Positions 1 to 8,241 of a stretch of 64,000 nucleotides of DNA are shown piece by piece. The stretch's first letter is position 1, and the number at the start of each line of letters is the position of its first letter. Below the pieces are notes generated by a model. It did no database searches. It saw only the letters and a list, made by a program, of their open reading frames with translations, and was not told where the DNA came from. The translations under genes were made by a program, and so were the position numbers. Source of the stretch: Moraxella sp035181385 (GTDB taxonomy: Bacteria; Pseudomonadota; Gammaproteobacteria; Pseudomonadales; Moraxellaceae); assembly GCF_035181385.1 (NCBI RefSeq), contig NZ_JAXCJK010000002.1:248001-312000 (forward strand), given 5' to 3'.

Positions 1-1
1 A

Positions 2-724
2 GGTGAACGGCTGATGCCATATGCCCTAAAGGTACTTGATGACATGCGTTTATTTAATGGGGAGATTTATGACATCAAAGACTACCACCAAGGCAAGGTA
101 CGCATCGCTGCCAGCCAGCAACTTGCCGCCACCATCATGCCCAAACTCATTCAAGAATTCAAGCAAACACACCCCGACATTCAGGTCAGTCTGATTGACT
201 GTGGTATCGGCGAGGTGATGGAAAAAGTGCAGATTTTAGATGCTGATATTGGCATTGGTCCTGAATATCCATTTAGCAACAATATCGTGGCAAGCGAGCT
301 GTTCTCATCACCTTTTTATCTTGTTGTAAAGCTTGGTCATGCACTTGCAGGCCTAAAAGAAGTGGCATGGCAAGACATTCCCAAAGGAGAGATCATCACA
401 CTACAATCCGCCTTTGCCGAGCAAATCCGCAACACCCTACCGACAGAGTTATCCAAGCGATTGTTTCGTGCAGATTATGAAGTAAATTTTTTATCCACAG
501 CACTGGGTGTAACCCAAATGGGACTTGGCATTACTTTGGCATTAACTTATGCCAAAACTTGGGTAAAACAGCACAATCTTGTGATGATACCCATCACCAC
601 CCCAATGATTGAACGCAAATTTCTACTTTATGCTCACAAGCACCGCTCACCTACGCCTGCGGTGTTAGTGTTTCAACAATTCTTACAAGACCATGCAAAG
701 AATTGGGGCGTACATAAAACATGA
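2..724 (+). CDS. LysR-type transcriptional regulator, 3' part (cut by window edge)
   Basis: C-terminal effector-binding domain of a LysR-type DNA-binding regulator. The frame is open to the left edge (G-E-R-L-M-P-Y-A), so the ATG at 14 is probably internal and the helix-turn-helix lies outside the window. Visible are the linker helix (ALKVLDDM), then the periplasmic-binding-like fold starting near GKVRIAASQQLAATIMPKLI, with the typical 'PDIQVSLID' strand and 'GLGITLA' near the end. The inducer and target genes cannot be told from this domain. It is followed by about 330 bp of non-coding DNA that holds a structured segment. Family assignment is firm; specific function is unknown. Confidence 0.85.
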   Translation, partial: GERLMPYALKVLDDMRLFNGEIYDIKDYHQGKVRIAASQQLAATIMPKLIQEFKQTHPDIQVSLIDCGIGEVMEKVQILDADIGIGPEYPFSNNIVASELFSSPFYLVVKLGHALAGLKEVAWQDIPKGEIITLQSAFAEQIRNTLPTELSKRLFRADYEVNFLSTALGVTQMGLGITLALTYAKTWVKQHNLVMIPITTPMIERKFLLYAHKHRSPTPAVLVFQQFLQDHAKNWGVHKT

Positions 725-843
725 TTGACCCACCACTTTTTTGACAAAAAATAAATTTGGTCAAAATCATCATTTGGTCAAAATATATAGTATGCCCCAC
801 CAGCCAACCACATCACATCAAAACCCAAAACAAACAAAACGCC

Positions 844-937
844 AAGCCTGCCCACCATCAATACCACAATAGGCAAGCAATGATGGTTTTGTGGTATCAG
901 CATGATTAAAATCATGCAGTATCAAGGCTTTTTTTAT
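844..937 (+). ncRNA. Compact structured segment with terminator-like end; candidate sRNA or complex terminator
   Basis: Several complementary words lie within 95 bp. AAGCCT (844-849) pairs with AGGCTT (925-930), which runs into a T tract. CCATCA (855-860) pairs with TGATGG (881-886). ATACCACAA (861-869) pairs with TTGTGGTAT (889-897). GCATGAT (900-906) and ATCATGC (911-917) form a hairpin with loop TAAA. The second and third pairings interleave, so they are either alternatives or a pseudoknot. It could be just the LysR terminator, a processed 3'UTR RNA or an independent sRNA; no promoter is evident. The rest of 725-1058 shows nothing I can name. Confidence 0.35.
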
Positions 938-1058
938 TTCAAAATTTTTTACCATCAGCGTTTTTTGTTTTAAAAACAAGATTTTGATTAAAAGCATTTA
1001 CAACACCAAAAAAATTCTTTATGCTAAGTCAATCCACCTTACTTTTAAGGAATTATCC

Positions 1059-1331
1059 ATGCCCATCATCACCCATAACACCGACCTCCATCGTTTTGAA
1101 ACCACCATTGATGGCATCACCGCTTATCTTAGCTATACTGATGATGGCAAGATATTGACTTATCATCACACCATCGTACCCAGTCAGCTGGGTGGTCAAG
1201 GACTTGGCAAGGCATTGACCAAATATGCCTTAGACCATGCACATCATCATGGCAAAAAAGTTGTGCCAGCTTGTGGCTTTATTGCAGCTTATATTGACAA
1301 AAATCCAGAATACCAAGCCCTGCTGGCGTGA
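1059..1331 (+). CDS. Small GNAT-family N-acetyltransferase (YjdJ/COG2388 type)
   Basis: A 90-residue minimal GNAT domain. It has the acetyl-CoA pyrophosphate loop (QLGGQGLGKALTKYAL, about residues 43-58) and the C-terminal 'VVPACGFIAAYIDKNPEY' motif typical of the short COG2388 proteins, where a conserved Cys precedes the final strand. The start is the ATG at 1059, preceded by TTAAGGAATTATCC; an upstream TTG at 984 would add 25 residues without a recognisable ribosome-binding site. It is followed after 44 bp by the CBS/nucleotidyltransferase gene, probably in one transcript. The substrate is unknown. Confidence 0.8.
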   Translation: MPIITHNTDLHRFETTIDGITAYLSYTDDGKILTYHHTIVPSQLGGQGLGKALTKYALDHAHHHGKKVVPACGFIAAYIDKNPEYQALLA

Positions 1332-1338
1332 TTTGACC

Positions 1339-1372
1339 CAATAATACAAGGAAGTCAATAATACAAGGAAGT
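1339..1372 (+). repeat. Perfect 17-bp tandem duplication carrying a ribosome-binding site
   Basis: The unit CAATAATACAAGGAAGT occurs twice back to back (1339-1355 and 1356-1372), filling nearly the whole gap between the GNAT stop and the ATG at 1376. Each copy holds AAGGA; only the second is correctly spaced (6 nt) from the start codon. Confidence 0.95.
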
Positions 1373-1375
1373 ATA

Positions 1376-3178
1376 ATGAATCACGCATTAAATCACCTGT
1401 TTACACCGCCCTTTGATGTCTTAACTGACAACGAACGAAAAATGCTGGCCAATGCCAGTCAAATCATCTACCTGCCACAAAACACCGCCATTTGTCATGA
1501 TTGGCGTGATGACTTATTCATTGTAATCAAAGGAAAATTAACCCAGCATCAAGATGGTGAGCTGGTCGCAGGATTGGCTGTGGGAGATTGGTTTGCTTTG
1601 ACGGACAAGGACGGTCATGCCTTTGATGTCATCACCCAAGAACAAAGCCTACTCTACCATCTAAATGGCAAAATGATAAACGCCATCAGCCAAACAAATG
1701 AGCATTTACAAACACTATTATTTGCCGATCTTACCGCACGCAAATCCAAACAAGACGCACGCACCGCCCATAGTCAAAATCAACAAATGCTCTATCGCCC
1801 TGTATCTAGCATTGGTGAGCATATCCGTACGCCTCATTTTATCGCTGATACCGCCACACTATATGAAGCAACCTGTTGCATGGTAGCGGTTGATGCCAAG
1901 CACATTTTGGTCAATTCTCCAAATGGCGTAGGCATACTTACCCAAACCGATGTCTGCCGTGCCATCACAGATAAAGCAGATTTTATGACAACAGCAGTGC
2001 GTCATTACAGCAGGTTTGATTTGTACACCATTCACGAAAACCATGATTTAAGCGAAGCACTCATCATGATGATCGGTAAAAAAGTGCATCGCCTACCGAT
2101 TGTTAATGACCAAGGAAATATTACAGGTGTGATTGGTCAAACCGAGCTTTTAAACTATCTGACCAATCAGTCCCAGCTCATCACACAACGCATCGATCAA
2201 GCCCAAAGCCTTGCTGATGTCGCAATAGGCGTTGAGATGATTGGCAAGTTTATCCGTCATCAGACACAAAGTGGCATGAAAATTCATGTCATTGGTCGTA
2301 TCGTCCAAAGTCTTAACATCCATGTTTTTACCAAAGTATGGCAACTTATCGTCCCGCACAGCGTCATCGCCAACACCTGCATGATCGTCATGGGGTCAGA
2401 AGGTCGTGGTGAGCAGGTCATGCGTACCGACCAAGATAACGCACTCATCATTCGTGATGGGTTCATTGATGACAATTTACCACAATATGCCCAAAACTTT
2501 AACGATGCATTATTTGAGCTGGGCTATCCGTATTGTGATGGCAATATCATGATGACCAATCCTACTTGGCGAAAATCAATCAGCGACTTTAAAACCCAAG
2601 TTACCTCATGGGTCGGAGCAACAGGTGGCGAGCCGATGGTGCACCTTGCCACACTCATAGACGCACACCCTGTATGTGGTGATGTGGCATTATTTCATGA
2701 ACTAAAATCACACTGGCAGTATGTCGCCAAGCACACTCACGCTAATTTCATCAACCGCTTTGCTGCACCAACCTTACAAATGGCAAGCCGTGCAAATTTT
2801 TGGCAAAAATTCACAGGCGGTGCGGACAATGATATTGATCTAAAAAAGGCAGGCATATTTCCTATTGTACATGGCGTGCGTGCCTTGACACTTGAATATG
2901 GCATTGATGAGACCGGTACTCGCCAGCGTCTGCATCAACTGGCGACACTAAAAGTTATCGATGAAAAGACTGCTCAAAACATCACAGAAGCACTTGAATT
3001 TTTTCTAAGTAAACGCCTAGCAGTCGCTTTAATCACCGACAACAAGTCCGCCCGCAAGGTTAACCCAGATACACTCTCCTCACTGGAACGGGACCTACTC
3101 AAAGAAAGTCTTGCGGTGGTTAAATATTTCAAGGGCTTCATCACACGCCATTATCGTCTTGATGTGTTTGTAGGATAA
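1376..3178 (+). CDS. Cyclic-nucleotide-binding-like / CBS-pair / DUF294 nucleotidyltransferase protein
   Basis: A 600-residue signalling-type protein. An N-terminal cNMP-binding-like beta-roll (about residues 10-115) is followed by two CBS motifs (about 145-265, ending 'HRLPIVNDQGNITGVIGQ') and a GlnD-like nucleotidyltransferase core. The core motif GSEGRGEQ with the following TDQDNAL (about 338-355) gives the metal-binding acidic pair. A DUF294 C-terminal helical domain completes it. This architecture is common next to a DEDDh exonuclease, as here (11 bp downstream), and often near acetate permease genes. The nucleotide it transfers and the target are not established for the family. The start is set by the second copy of the duplicated ribosome-binding site. 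Confidence 0.85.
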   Translation: MNHALNHLFTPPFDVLTDNERKMLANASQIIYLPQNTAICHDWRDDLFIVIKGKLTQHQDGELVAGLAVGDWFALTDKDGHAFDVITQEQSLLYHLNGKMINAISQTNEHLQTLLFADLTARKSKQDARTAHSQNQQMLYRPVSSIGEHIRTPHFIADTATLYEATCCMVAVDAKHILVNSPNGVGILTQTDVCRAITDKADFMTTAVRHYSRFDLYTIHENHDLSEALIMMIGKKVHRLPIVNDQGNITGVIGQTELLNYLTNQSQLITQRIDQAQSLADVAIGVEMIGKFIRHQTQSGMKIHVIGRIVQSLNIHVFTKVWQLIVPHSVIANTCMIVMGSEGRGEQVMRTDQDNALIIRDGFIDDNLPQYAQNFNDALFELGYPYCDGNIMMTNPTWRKSISDFKTQVTSWVGATGGEPMVHLATLIDAHPVCGDVALFHELKSHWQYVAKHTHANFINRFAAPTLQMASRANFWQKFTGGADNDIDLKKAGIFPIVHGVRALTLEYGIDETGTRQRLHQLATLKVIDEKTAQNITEALEFFLSKRLAVALITDNKSARKVNPDTLSSLERDLLKESLAVVKYFKGFITRHYRLDVFVG

Positions 3179-3189
3179 ATGAGTGCACC

Positions 3190-3840
3190 ATGTTTGATTT
3201 TTTAAAAAAGATATTTAGTAATCATCAAAGACTTAAATCAAAAAGTAAATTAACCGATCTGGCATACGACTATTTATTTAATGAGCCACCTGCTGATGAG
3301 TGGGTAAGCCTAGATTTGGAACTGACTGGCCTAAATGCCAAAACTCACCATATCCTAAGTGTGGGGGCGGTCAAAATCAAACAAACAAATAAAAGCTTTG
3401 TCATTGATACCTCAGATATGCTCAGCATCATCTGCCACCCTCCTATCATGCCAGATACCAACAGCATCGTCATACATGGCCTGCGTCCTATTGATGTAGA
3501 AAGCGGCATGAACTATGACGAGATGCTAGATAAGCTATTACCATTCATCGGCAGTCGTCCCATTGTGGGCTTTTGCACAAGTATGGACATGGCTTTTATC
3601 AATACCCTCGCCAAATCAAAATTGGGCACCAAATTGCCCAATGCCTTGATTGATGTTGCCAATCTTGATCAAAAGCTCCGCCAAAAAATCAACAAAAACA
3701 GCGACATACCTATTGATAAACGCCATTTAAACGAGCTTTTAATTGCACACAAAATCCCCATATTGCCTGCACACGACTCAATGAATGATGCACTCATGAC
3801 CGCCATGTTATTTTGTCATTTAAAAAGTCAATTGGACTGA
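3190..3840 (+). CDS. DEDDh 3'-5' exonuclease (DnaQ-like), partner of the CBS/nucleotidyltransferase protein
   Basis: A 216-residue exonuclease of the DnaQ/PolC-epsilon superfamily. Motif I is WVSLDLELTGL (Asp and Glu near residues 40-42), motif II is VGFCTSMDMAF, and motif III is the HDSMNDALMT segment near 195-204 with the catalytic His and Asp, so the DEDDh set looks intact. It has no polymerase domain and is not the replicative epsilon subunit by context. It starts 11 bp after the preceding stop and is very likely co-transcribed with it. Hydrolysis of DNA or RNA 3' ends is inferred from the family; the physiological substrate is unknown. Confidence 0.85.
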   Translation: MFDFLKKIFSNHQRLKSKSKLTDLAYDYLFNEPPADEWVSLDLELTGLNAKTHHILSVGAVKIKQTNKSFVIDTSDMLSIICHPPIMPDTNSIVIHGLRPIDVESGMNYDEMLDKLLPFIGSRPIVGFCTSMDMAFINTLAKSKLGTKLPNALIDVANLDQKLRQKINKNSDIPIDKRHLNELLIAHKIPILPAHDSMNDALMTAMLFCHLKSQLD

Positions 3841-3967
3841 TTTTACCAGCAGGCTACGCACCCAAATCAACCTAAAAATTCAAAAAAGATTACAACACAA
3901 AGATGCTGGTTTTTGGTTGCAAATGTGCTAAACTAGCGAATATTTTTAGTCAATTTTAAGGATAATT

Positions 3968-4252
3968 ATGAGCAGTCTGACCTCCGATCAAGTCGCCCTA
4001 CAATTAGACAATTTGCCTGCATGGCAGCTAGATGGTAACAGCCTTGTGCGTTCCTATGAGTTCAACGATTTTGCTTCTGTGGTAGCATTCATCGTCAAAG
4101 CATCATTTCACGCTCAGGCTCTTGAACATTATCCAGAATGGGAAAACTGCTACACCACACTTAAAGTACGCATCGGCAACATTGCAGGTGGCACACTACA
4201 AAGTCGAGATATTCAGCTTGCCAAGCGATTAGAAGCATCTTTTACCAACTAA
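3968..4252 (+). CDS. phhB: Pterin-4a-carbinolamine dehydratase-like protein with altered active site
   Basis: A 94-residue protein with the PCD/DCoH fold signature. The family normally recycles 4a-hydroxy-tetrahydrobiopterin made by phenylalanine hydroxylase. Here the central motif reads A-L-E-H-Y-P-E-W (residues 51-58), so the usual His-His-Pro has become His-Tyr-Pro. The later 'T-H-D-A-G-G' segment reads 'G-N-I-A-G-G', losing the third histidine. The terminal Asp (SRDIQLA) is kept. No phenylalanine hydroxylase lies nearby. Family membership is good; enzyme activity is doubtful. A moonlighting or pterin-cofactor role is possible. Confidence 0.75.
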   Translation: MSSLTSDQVALQLDNLPAWQLDGNSLVRSYEFNDFASVVAFIVKASFHAQALEHYPEWENCYTTLKVRIGNIAGGTLQSRDIQLAKRLEASFTN

Positions 4253-4258
4253 ACTCAT

Positions 4259-4302
4259 AAAGCCAAGATAGCCACAACAAAGCTTTTTTGGCTTTTTATA
4301 GC
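4259..4302 (+). terminator. Rho-independent terminator after the phhB-like gene
   Basis: AAAGCCAA (4259-4266) is complementary to TTGGCTTT (4288-4295), and T-rich sequence follows. It begins 7 bp after the stop codon. Confidence 0.6.
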
Positions 4303-4348
4303 ATCACAAACTTTAAATGGTCATTGAAAGACAATCACAAGGACAACC

Positions 4349-5029
4349 GTGCAAACATTTAGTCAAATTCTTTGGCAAGAAAATTTACCACTTTACAAGG
4401 CAACGCTTAACCTGCCTTTTAATCAGGAGCTGGCAGCAGGAACATTATCCAAGGAAGCTTTTAGCCATTATGTCATTCAAGATGCCCATTATCTGCTTGC
4501 CTATGGACGAGCACTTTCAGTTTGTGCTGCCAAGGCCTACCAAGCAGATGAGGTGATTTTGTTTAGTGAGGCGGCAAAAGAGGCGATTGTAGTAGAGCGT
4601 TCGCTACATGATGGTTTTATGCAAGACTTTGGCATCAGCCGTGAAGACTTTTTGAACACTCCCTTAACACTAGCTTGCCATCATTACACTTCTTACTTGA
4701 TTGCTTGTGCCTATGCCGACAGCTATCCTGTTGTGCTGGCAAGTTTATTACCATGCTTTTGGATTTATGCTAAGGTCGGTCAAGATATTTATGAAAAATC
4801 TGTGCCAAATAATCCTTATCAAGCATGGATTGATACCTATGCTGGTGCAGAGTTTCACACAGCAGTGCAAAAAGTCATTGATGTGATAGATAAGGTTGCA
4901 AAGCGTACCGATCAAGACACCTTGAACAAAATGCGTCAAGCATATACCGATGCCGCCAAATTAGAATGGCTGTTTTGGGAAAGTGCCTATCATCAGACAA
5001 AATGGCGTGGGCTTGATGAGTTAAGCTGA
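4349..5029 (+). CDS. tenA: TenA-family aminopyrimidine aminohydrolase / thiaminase II
   Basis: A 226-residue all-helical TenA protein, which salvages the pyrimidine part of degraded thiamin by hydrolysing aminopyrimidines. Residues matching the Bacillus TenA catalytic set are present: Asp45 (VIQDAHYL), Cys136 (LLPCFW) and Glu206 (KLEWLFWE). The start is a GTG at 4349, preceded by AAGGA at 4339-4343. No other thiamin gene lies in the window and no TPP riboswitch core is visible upstream, so salvage is the likelier role. The gene stands alone after the phhB terminator. Confidence 0.88.
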   Translation: MQTFSQILWQENLPLYKATLNLPFNQELAAGTLSKEAFSHYVIQDAHYLLAYGRALSVCAAKAYQADEVILFSEAAKEAIVVERSLHDGFMQDFGISREDFLNTPLTLACHHYTSYLIACAYADSYPVVLASLLPCFWIYAKVGQDIYEKSVPNNPYQAWIDTYAGAEFHTAVQKVIDVIDKVAKRTDQDTLNKMRQAYTDAAKLEWLFWESAYHQTKWRGLDELS

Positions 5030-5087
5030 TTAATCTTGACAGTGAATACAATTTATTTGATTTAGCAAAAAAAATAAAAATTTGCTA

Positions 5088-5125
5088 AAATGGCGGTTAA
5101 TTTTTATATCAATTGACCGCCATTT
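5088..5125 (+). promoter_or_regulatory. Long inverted repeat immediately before parC
   Basis: AAATGGCGGT (5088-5097) is repeated inverted as ACCGCCATTT (5116-5125), ending three bases before the parC ATG. A possible -10 (TAAAAT, 5086-5091) overlaps the left arm, with a -35-like TTAGCA at 5062-5067 (18-bp spacing). If that promoter is real the left arm lies at the transcription start, which fits an operator better than an RNA hairpin. No Shine-Dalgarno sequence is visible for parC. Confidence 0.5.
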
Positions 5126-5128
5126 ATC

Positions 5129-7372
5129 ATGATGAACCATCAACAGCCCACTTTTGATAGTCGCTCCATCGCTGAGTTTACCGAGTCAGCCTACCTAAAT
5201 TACGCCATGTATGTCATCATGGACCGTGCCTTACCGCACATTGCAGACGGACTCAAACCTGTCCAGCGTCGTATCGTTTATGCCATGAGTGAGCTTGGGC
5301 TAAAACACACTGCCAAACCCAAAAAGTCTGCCCGCACCGTAGGTGATGTCTTGGGCAAATACCACCCACATGGCGACTCAGCCTGTTATGAAGCAATGGT
5401 ACTGATGGCACAACCATTTAGTTATCGCTATCCACTCATTGCAGGGCAGGGCAACTGGGGCTCTGCTGATGACCCAAAATCATTCGCCGCCATGCGGTAC
5501 ACAGAAGCCAAAATGTCCAACTACGCCAATACACTATTGTCCGAACTAGAACAAGGCACAGTAGATTGGGTGGATAATTTTGACGGTTCATTAAAAGAGC
5601 CTGCCACTTTGCCCGCTCGCCTACCAAACATCTTATTAAATGGCACAACAGGCATTGCCGTTGGTATGGCCACCGACATTCCACCACACAATTTAACCGA
5701 AGTAGTCAAAACCTGCATTAAGCTACTTAAAAACCCAAATTTATCTGTGCGTGAGCTGTGCAACACTCTCATCGCCCCTGATTTACCAACTCACGCTGAA
5801 ATCATCACCCCCCAAGATGAGCTGATCGCCATGTATGAGCAAGGGCGTGGCAGCTATAAAATGCGAGCAACTTATCGCATTGACCCAAAAGAAAAAAATA
5901 TCGTCATCATTGATGCACTGCCCTACCAAGTCTCTGGCAATAAGGTCATCGAGCAAATTGCCAAGCTAATGACAGACAAAAAATTACCTTGGCTAAATGA
6001 CATCAATGACGAGTCTGATCATGAAAATGCCTGCCGAATCCTTCTTGAATTCAAAAAAGGTAGGACCGACATTGACAAAATCATGAGCCATTTATTTGCT
6101 CTCACCGACCTTGAAACCAGTTTTCGGGTCAATATGAATATGATTGGTGTCAATGGCAAACCACAAGTTAAAAATTTAAAAACCATATTATCTGAATGGC
6201 TAGACTGTCGCCGTCAAGTGGTTATTCGCAGACTTGAGCATCACCTAAGCAAGATTGATCAGCGTCTGCATATCTTGGCAGGTCTGCTCGTGGCTTATTT
6301 GCACATTGATGAGGTGATTGCCATCATTCGCCATGAAGATGACCCAAAACTTGAACTGATGAGTCGCTTTGGGCTGACTGACACTCAAGCGGACGCCATT
6401 CTTGACATCAAACTTCGTCAACTTGCCAAACTAGAAGAAATAGAACTCAATGCCCAAAAGGACGCACTTGAACTTGAAAGAGCCACCATCATAGAACAGC
6501 TTGCCAGTCCAGAGCGTTTAACCACCCTACTCATTGATGAGCTGACCGCCGATATGAAAGCCCATGGCGATGAGCGAATGTCGCCTGTGGTAGTACGCCA
6601 TGAGGCTGCCGCTATTAAGGCTACCGATTTGATCCCAAGTGAAGCGGTAACGGTCGTATTATCAAAGGCTGGTTGGATTCGTATGGCAAAAGGTCATGAC
6701 ATTGATGTGTCTGCCATGAATTTTCGCTCAGGCGATGAATATCAAGCATCTGCACAAGGCAAGTCTAATGAAAAACTGATTTTGCTTGACAATACAGGGC
6801 GTAGCTACGCCTTAGATGCCATCAACCTACCCTCTGCTCGTGGTCAAGGCGAACCCATCACCAGTATGCTAAACCCACCCACAGGGGCAAAAATTGAACA
6901 AATCTTATTTGGTGATAAATCAGACAGCGTACTGCTGGCAAGTACATCAGGCTACGGCTTTGTTGGTAAATTAAGTAACTTTGAAACCAACCAAAAAGCA
7001 GGCAAAGCCATCATCAACCTAAATGACTCTCAATTGGTGCCTATAAGCAACATCAAAGCTGACGATACCCTAGTCGCCGCTCTTACCAATTCAGGCTATT
7101 TACTGGTTTTTGAGCTGTCCGACCTACCAAGTTTGGTCAAAGGCAAAGGCAATAAAATCATCAACCTAAAAGATAAAGATAACGAAATGCTCATCAGCCT
7201 AGTTAGCCTAAACAGTACAGACAATCTTGTCATCACCGCAGGCAAACGCACGCTCACCATTAAGCCTGCTGATTTAACGGACTATATGGGCAAACGAGCT
7301 GGGCGTGGTGCAAGACTGCCAAAAGGCTACTGGAATGTGGCAGGCATGGAACGCATGGCAACACAGCGCTAA
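5129..7372 (+). CDS. parC: DNA topoisomerase IV subunit A
   Basis: A 747-residue type IIA topoisomerase A subunit that cuts and rejoins DNA to decatenate daughter chromosomes together with ParE (not in this window). The catalytic Tyr124 lies in AAMRYTEAKM. The quinolone-determining region has the unmutated residues Ser84 and Glu88 (HGDSACYEAM), equivalent to E. coli Ser80/Glu84. The C-terminal blades are short and end without a GyrA box, and the length matches ParC rather than GyrA. The start is ATG 5129 or the next codon ATG 5132; neither has an evident ribosome-binding site. Confidence 0.96.
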   Translation: MMNHQQPTFDSRSIAEFTESAYLNYAMYVIMDRALPHIADGLKPVQRRIVYAMSELGLKHTAKPKKSARTVGDVLGKYHPHGDSACYEAMVLMAQPFSYRYPLIAGQGNWGSADDPKSFAAMRYTEAKMSNYANTLLSELEQGTVDWVDNFDGSLKEPATLPARLPNILLNGTTGIAVGMATDIPPHNLTEVVKTCIKLLKNPNLSVRELCNTLIAPDLPTHAEIITPQDELIAMYEQGRGSYKMRATYRIDPKEKNIVIIDALPYQVSGNKVIEQIAKLMTDKKLPWLNDINDESDHENACRILLEFKKGRTDIDKIMSHLFALTDLETSFRVNMNMIGVNGKPQVKNLKTILSEWLDCRRQVVIRRLEHHLSKIDQRLHILAGLLVAYLHIDEVIAIIRHEDDPKLELMSRFGLTDTQADAILDIKLRQLAKLEEIELNAQKDALELERATIIEQLASPERLTTLLIDELTADMKAHGDERMSPVVVRHEAAAIKATDLIPSEAVTVVLSKAGWIRMAKGHDIDVSAMNFRSGDEYQASAQGKSNEKLILLDNTGRSYALDAINLPSARGQGEPITSMLNPPTGAKIEQILFGDKSDSVLLASTSGYGFVGKLSNFETNQKAGKAIINLNDSQLVPISNIKADDTLVAALTNSGYLLVFELSDLPSLVKGKGNKIINLKDKDNEMLISLVSLNSTDNLVITAGKRTLTIKPADLTDYMGKRAGRGARLPKGYWNVAGMERMATQR

Positions 7373-7388
7373 GAAAAGCAAAGAGTGA

Positions 7389-7420
7389 ATAAGGACGATG
7401 ATTTTCGTCCTTATTTTTTG
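7389..7420 (+). terminator. parC terminator
   Basis: An 11-bp perfect stem (AATAAGGACGA / TCGTCCTTATT) is followed by a T run, 17 bp after the parC stop. Confidence 0.85.
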
Positions 7421-7434
7421 GCCATCATGTTCTA

Positions 7435-7464
7435 AAAAAACCCAAGACATCGCTTGGGTTTTTT
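7435..7464 (-). terminator. Terminator of the purC transcript (bidirectional form)
   Basis: AAAAAACCCAAG (7435-7446) pairs with CTTGGGTTTTTT (7453-7464). Both flanks carry the T run in their own direction, so it can stop the leftward purC transcript and back up the parC terminator. Confidence 0.88.
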
Positions 7465-7471
7465 ATTATTC

Positions 7472-8188
7472 TTAGCCTTCTAATGGCACACCAATACGCA
7501 AAGCGACCTCTTCATAGCCCTCTACGACATCGCCTAAGCCTTGACGGAAACGATCTTTATCCAGTTTTTTCTTGGTTTCTTTATCCCACAGACGACAACC
7601 ATCTGGAGAGAACTCATCACCAAGCACAATGCGACCATGGAACAGACCAAATTCCAATTTAAAATCAACAAGCATCAATCCTGCATCGTCAAAGATTTTA
7701 CTCAATACTTCATTGACCTTATAGGTCAAAGCTTTCATCTGCTCAAGCTCATCAGCAGTAGCATAGCCTAATGCAACAGCGGTTGATTCTGACAGCATCG
7801 GATCGCCCAACGCATCGTCCTTGTAGAATAATTCAAAAGTTGGTGGCAAAAGTGGCAAGCCTTCTGCAAGACCCAATCGCTTCATCAGACCACCAGCGAC
7901 ATAGTTACGCACCACGCACTCTACTGGAATCATTTTTAAGCGTTTTACCAACACTTCATCTTCTGACAACTGACGCTCAAAATGCGTCTCAATGCCTGCC
8001 TCGCTCAGCTTTTGCATGATGAACGCATTAAAACGGTTATTTACCTTGCCCTTACGGTCAAGTTGAGCGATTTTCTCACCGTTGAATGCTGATGCGTCAT
8101 TGCGAAAATGCAGTACGAGATAATCTTCATGCTCAGTCTCATAAACAGATTTGGCTTTACCAGTATACAATAGGGCTTGCTTTTGCAT
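7472..8188 (-). CDS. purC: Phosphoribosylaminoimidazole-succinocarboxamide synthase
   Basis: A 238-residue SAICAR synthetase, joining aspartate to CAIR with ATP in purine synthesis. It is full length against E. coli PurC (237). It begins MQKQALLYTGKAKSVYET, the ATP-binding glycine/lysine start typical of the family, and has the conserved segments 'VVRNYVAGG' and 'LVDFKLEFG'. It lies downstream of dapA and the short bamC gene, the same order as E. coli dapA-bamC-purC. The upstream context TAAAACAAGAGAGTTGAA gives a GAGAG ribosome-binding site. Confidence 0.96.
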   Translation of the reverse strand: MQKQALLYTGKAKSVYETEHEDYLVLHFRNDASAFNGEKIAQLDRKGKVNNRFNAFIMQKLSEAGIETHFERQLSEDEVLVKRLKMIPVECVVRNYVAGGLMKRLGLAEGLPLLPPTFELFYKDDALGDPMLSESTAVALGYATADELEQMKALTYKVNEVLSKIFDDAGLMLVDFKLEFGLFHGRIVLGDEFSPDGCRLWDKETKKKLDKDRFRQGLGDVVEGYEEVALRIGVPLEG

Positions 8189-8241
8189 TTCAACTCTCTT
8201 GTTTTAATTAAAAAGGTATAAAAAAATTAAAATATGGTCGT

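Noticed and set aside
4253..4348. TPP riboswitch before tenA
   Set aside because: The space is under 100 bp, is occupied by the phhB terminator and lacks the CTGAGA core.
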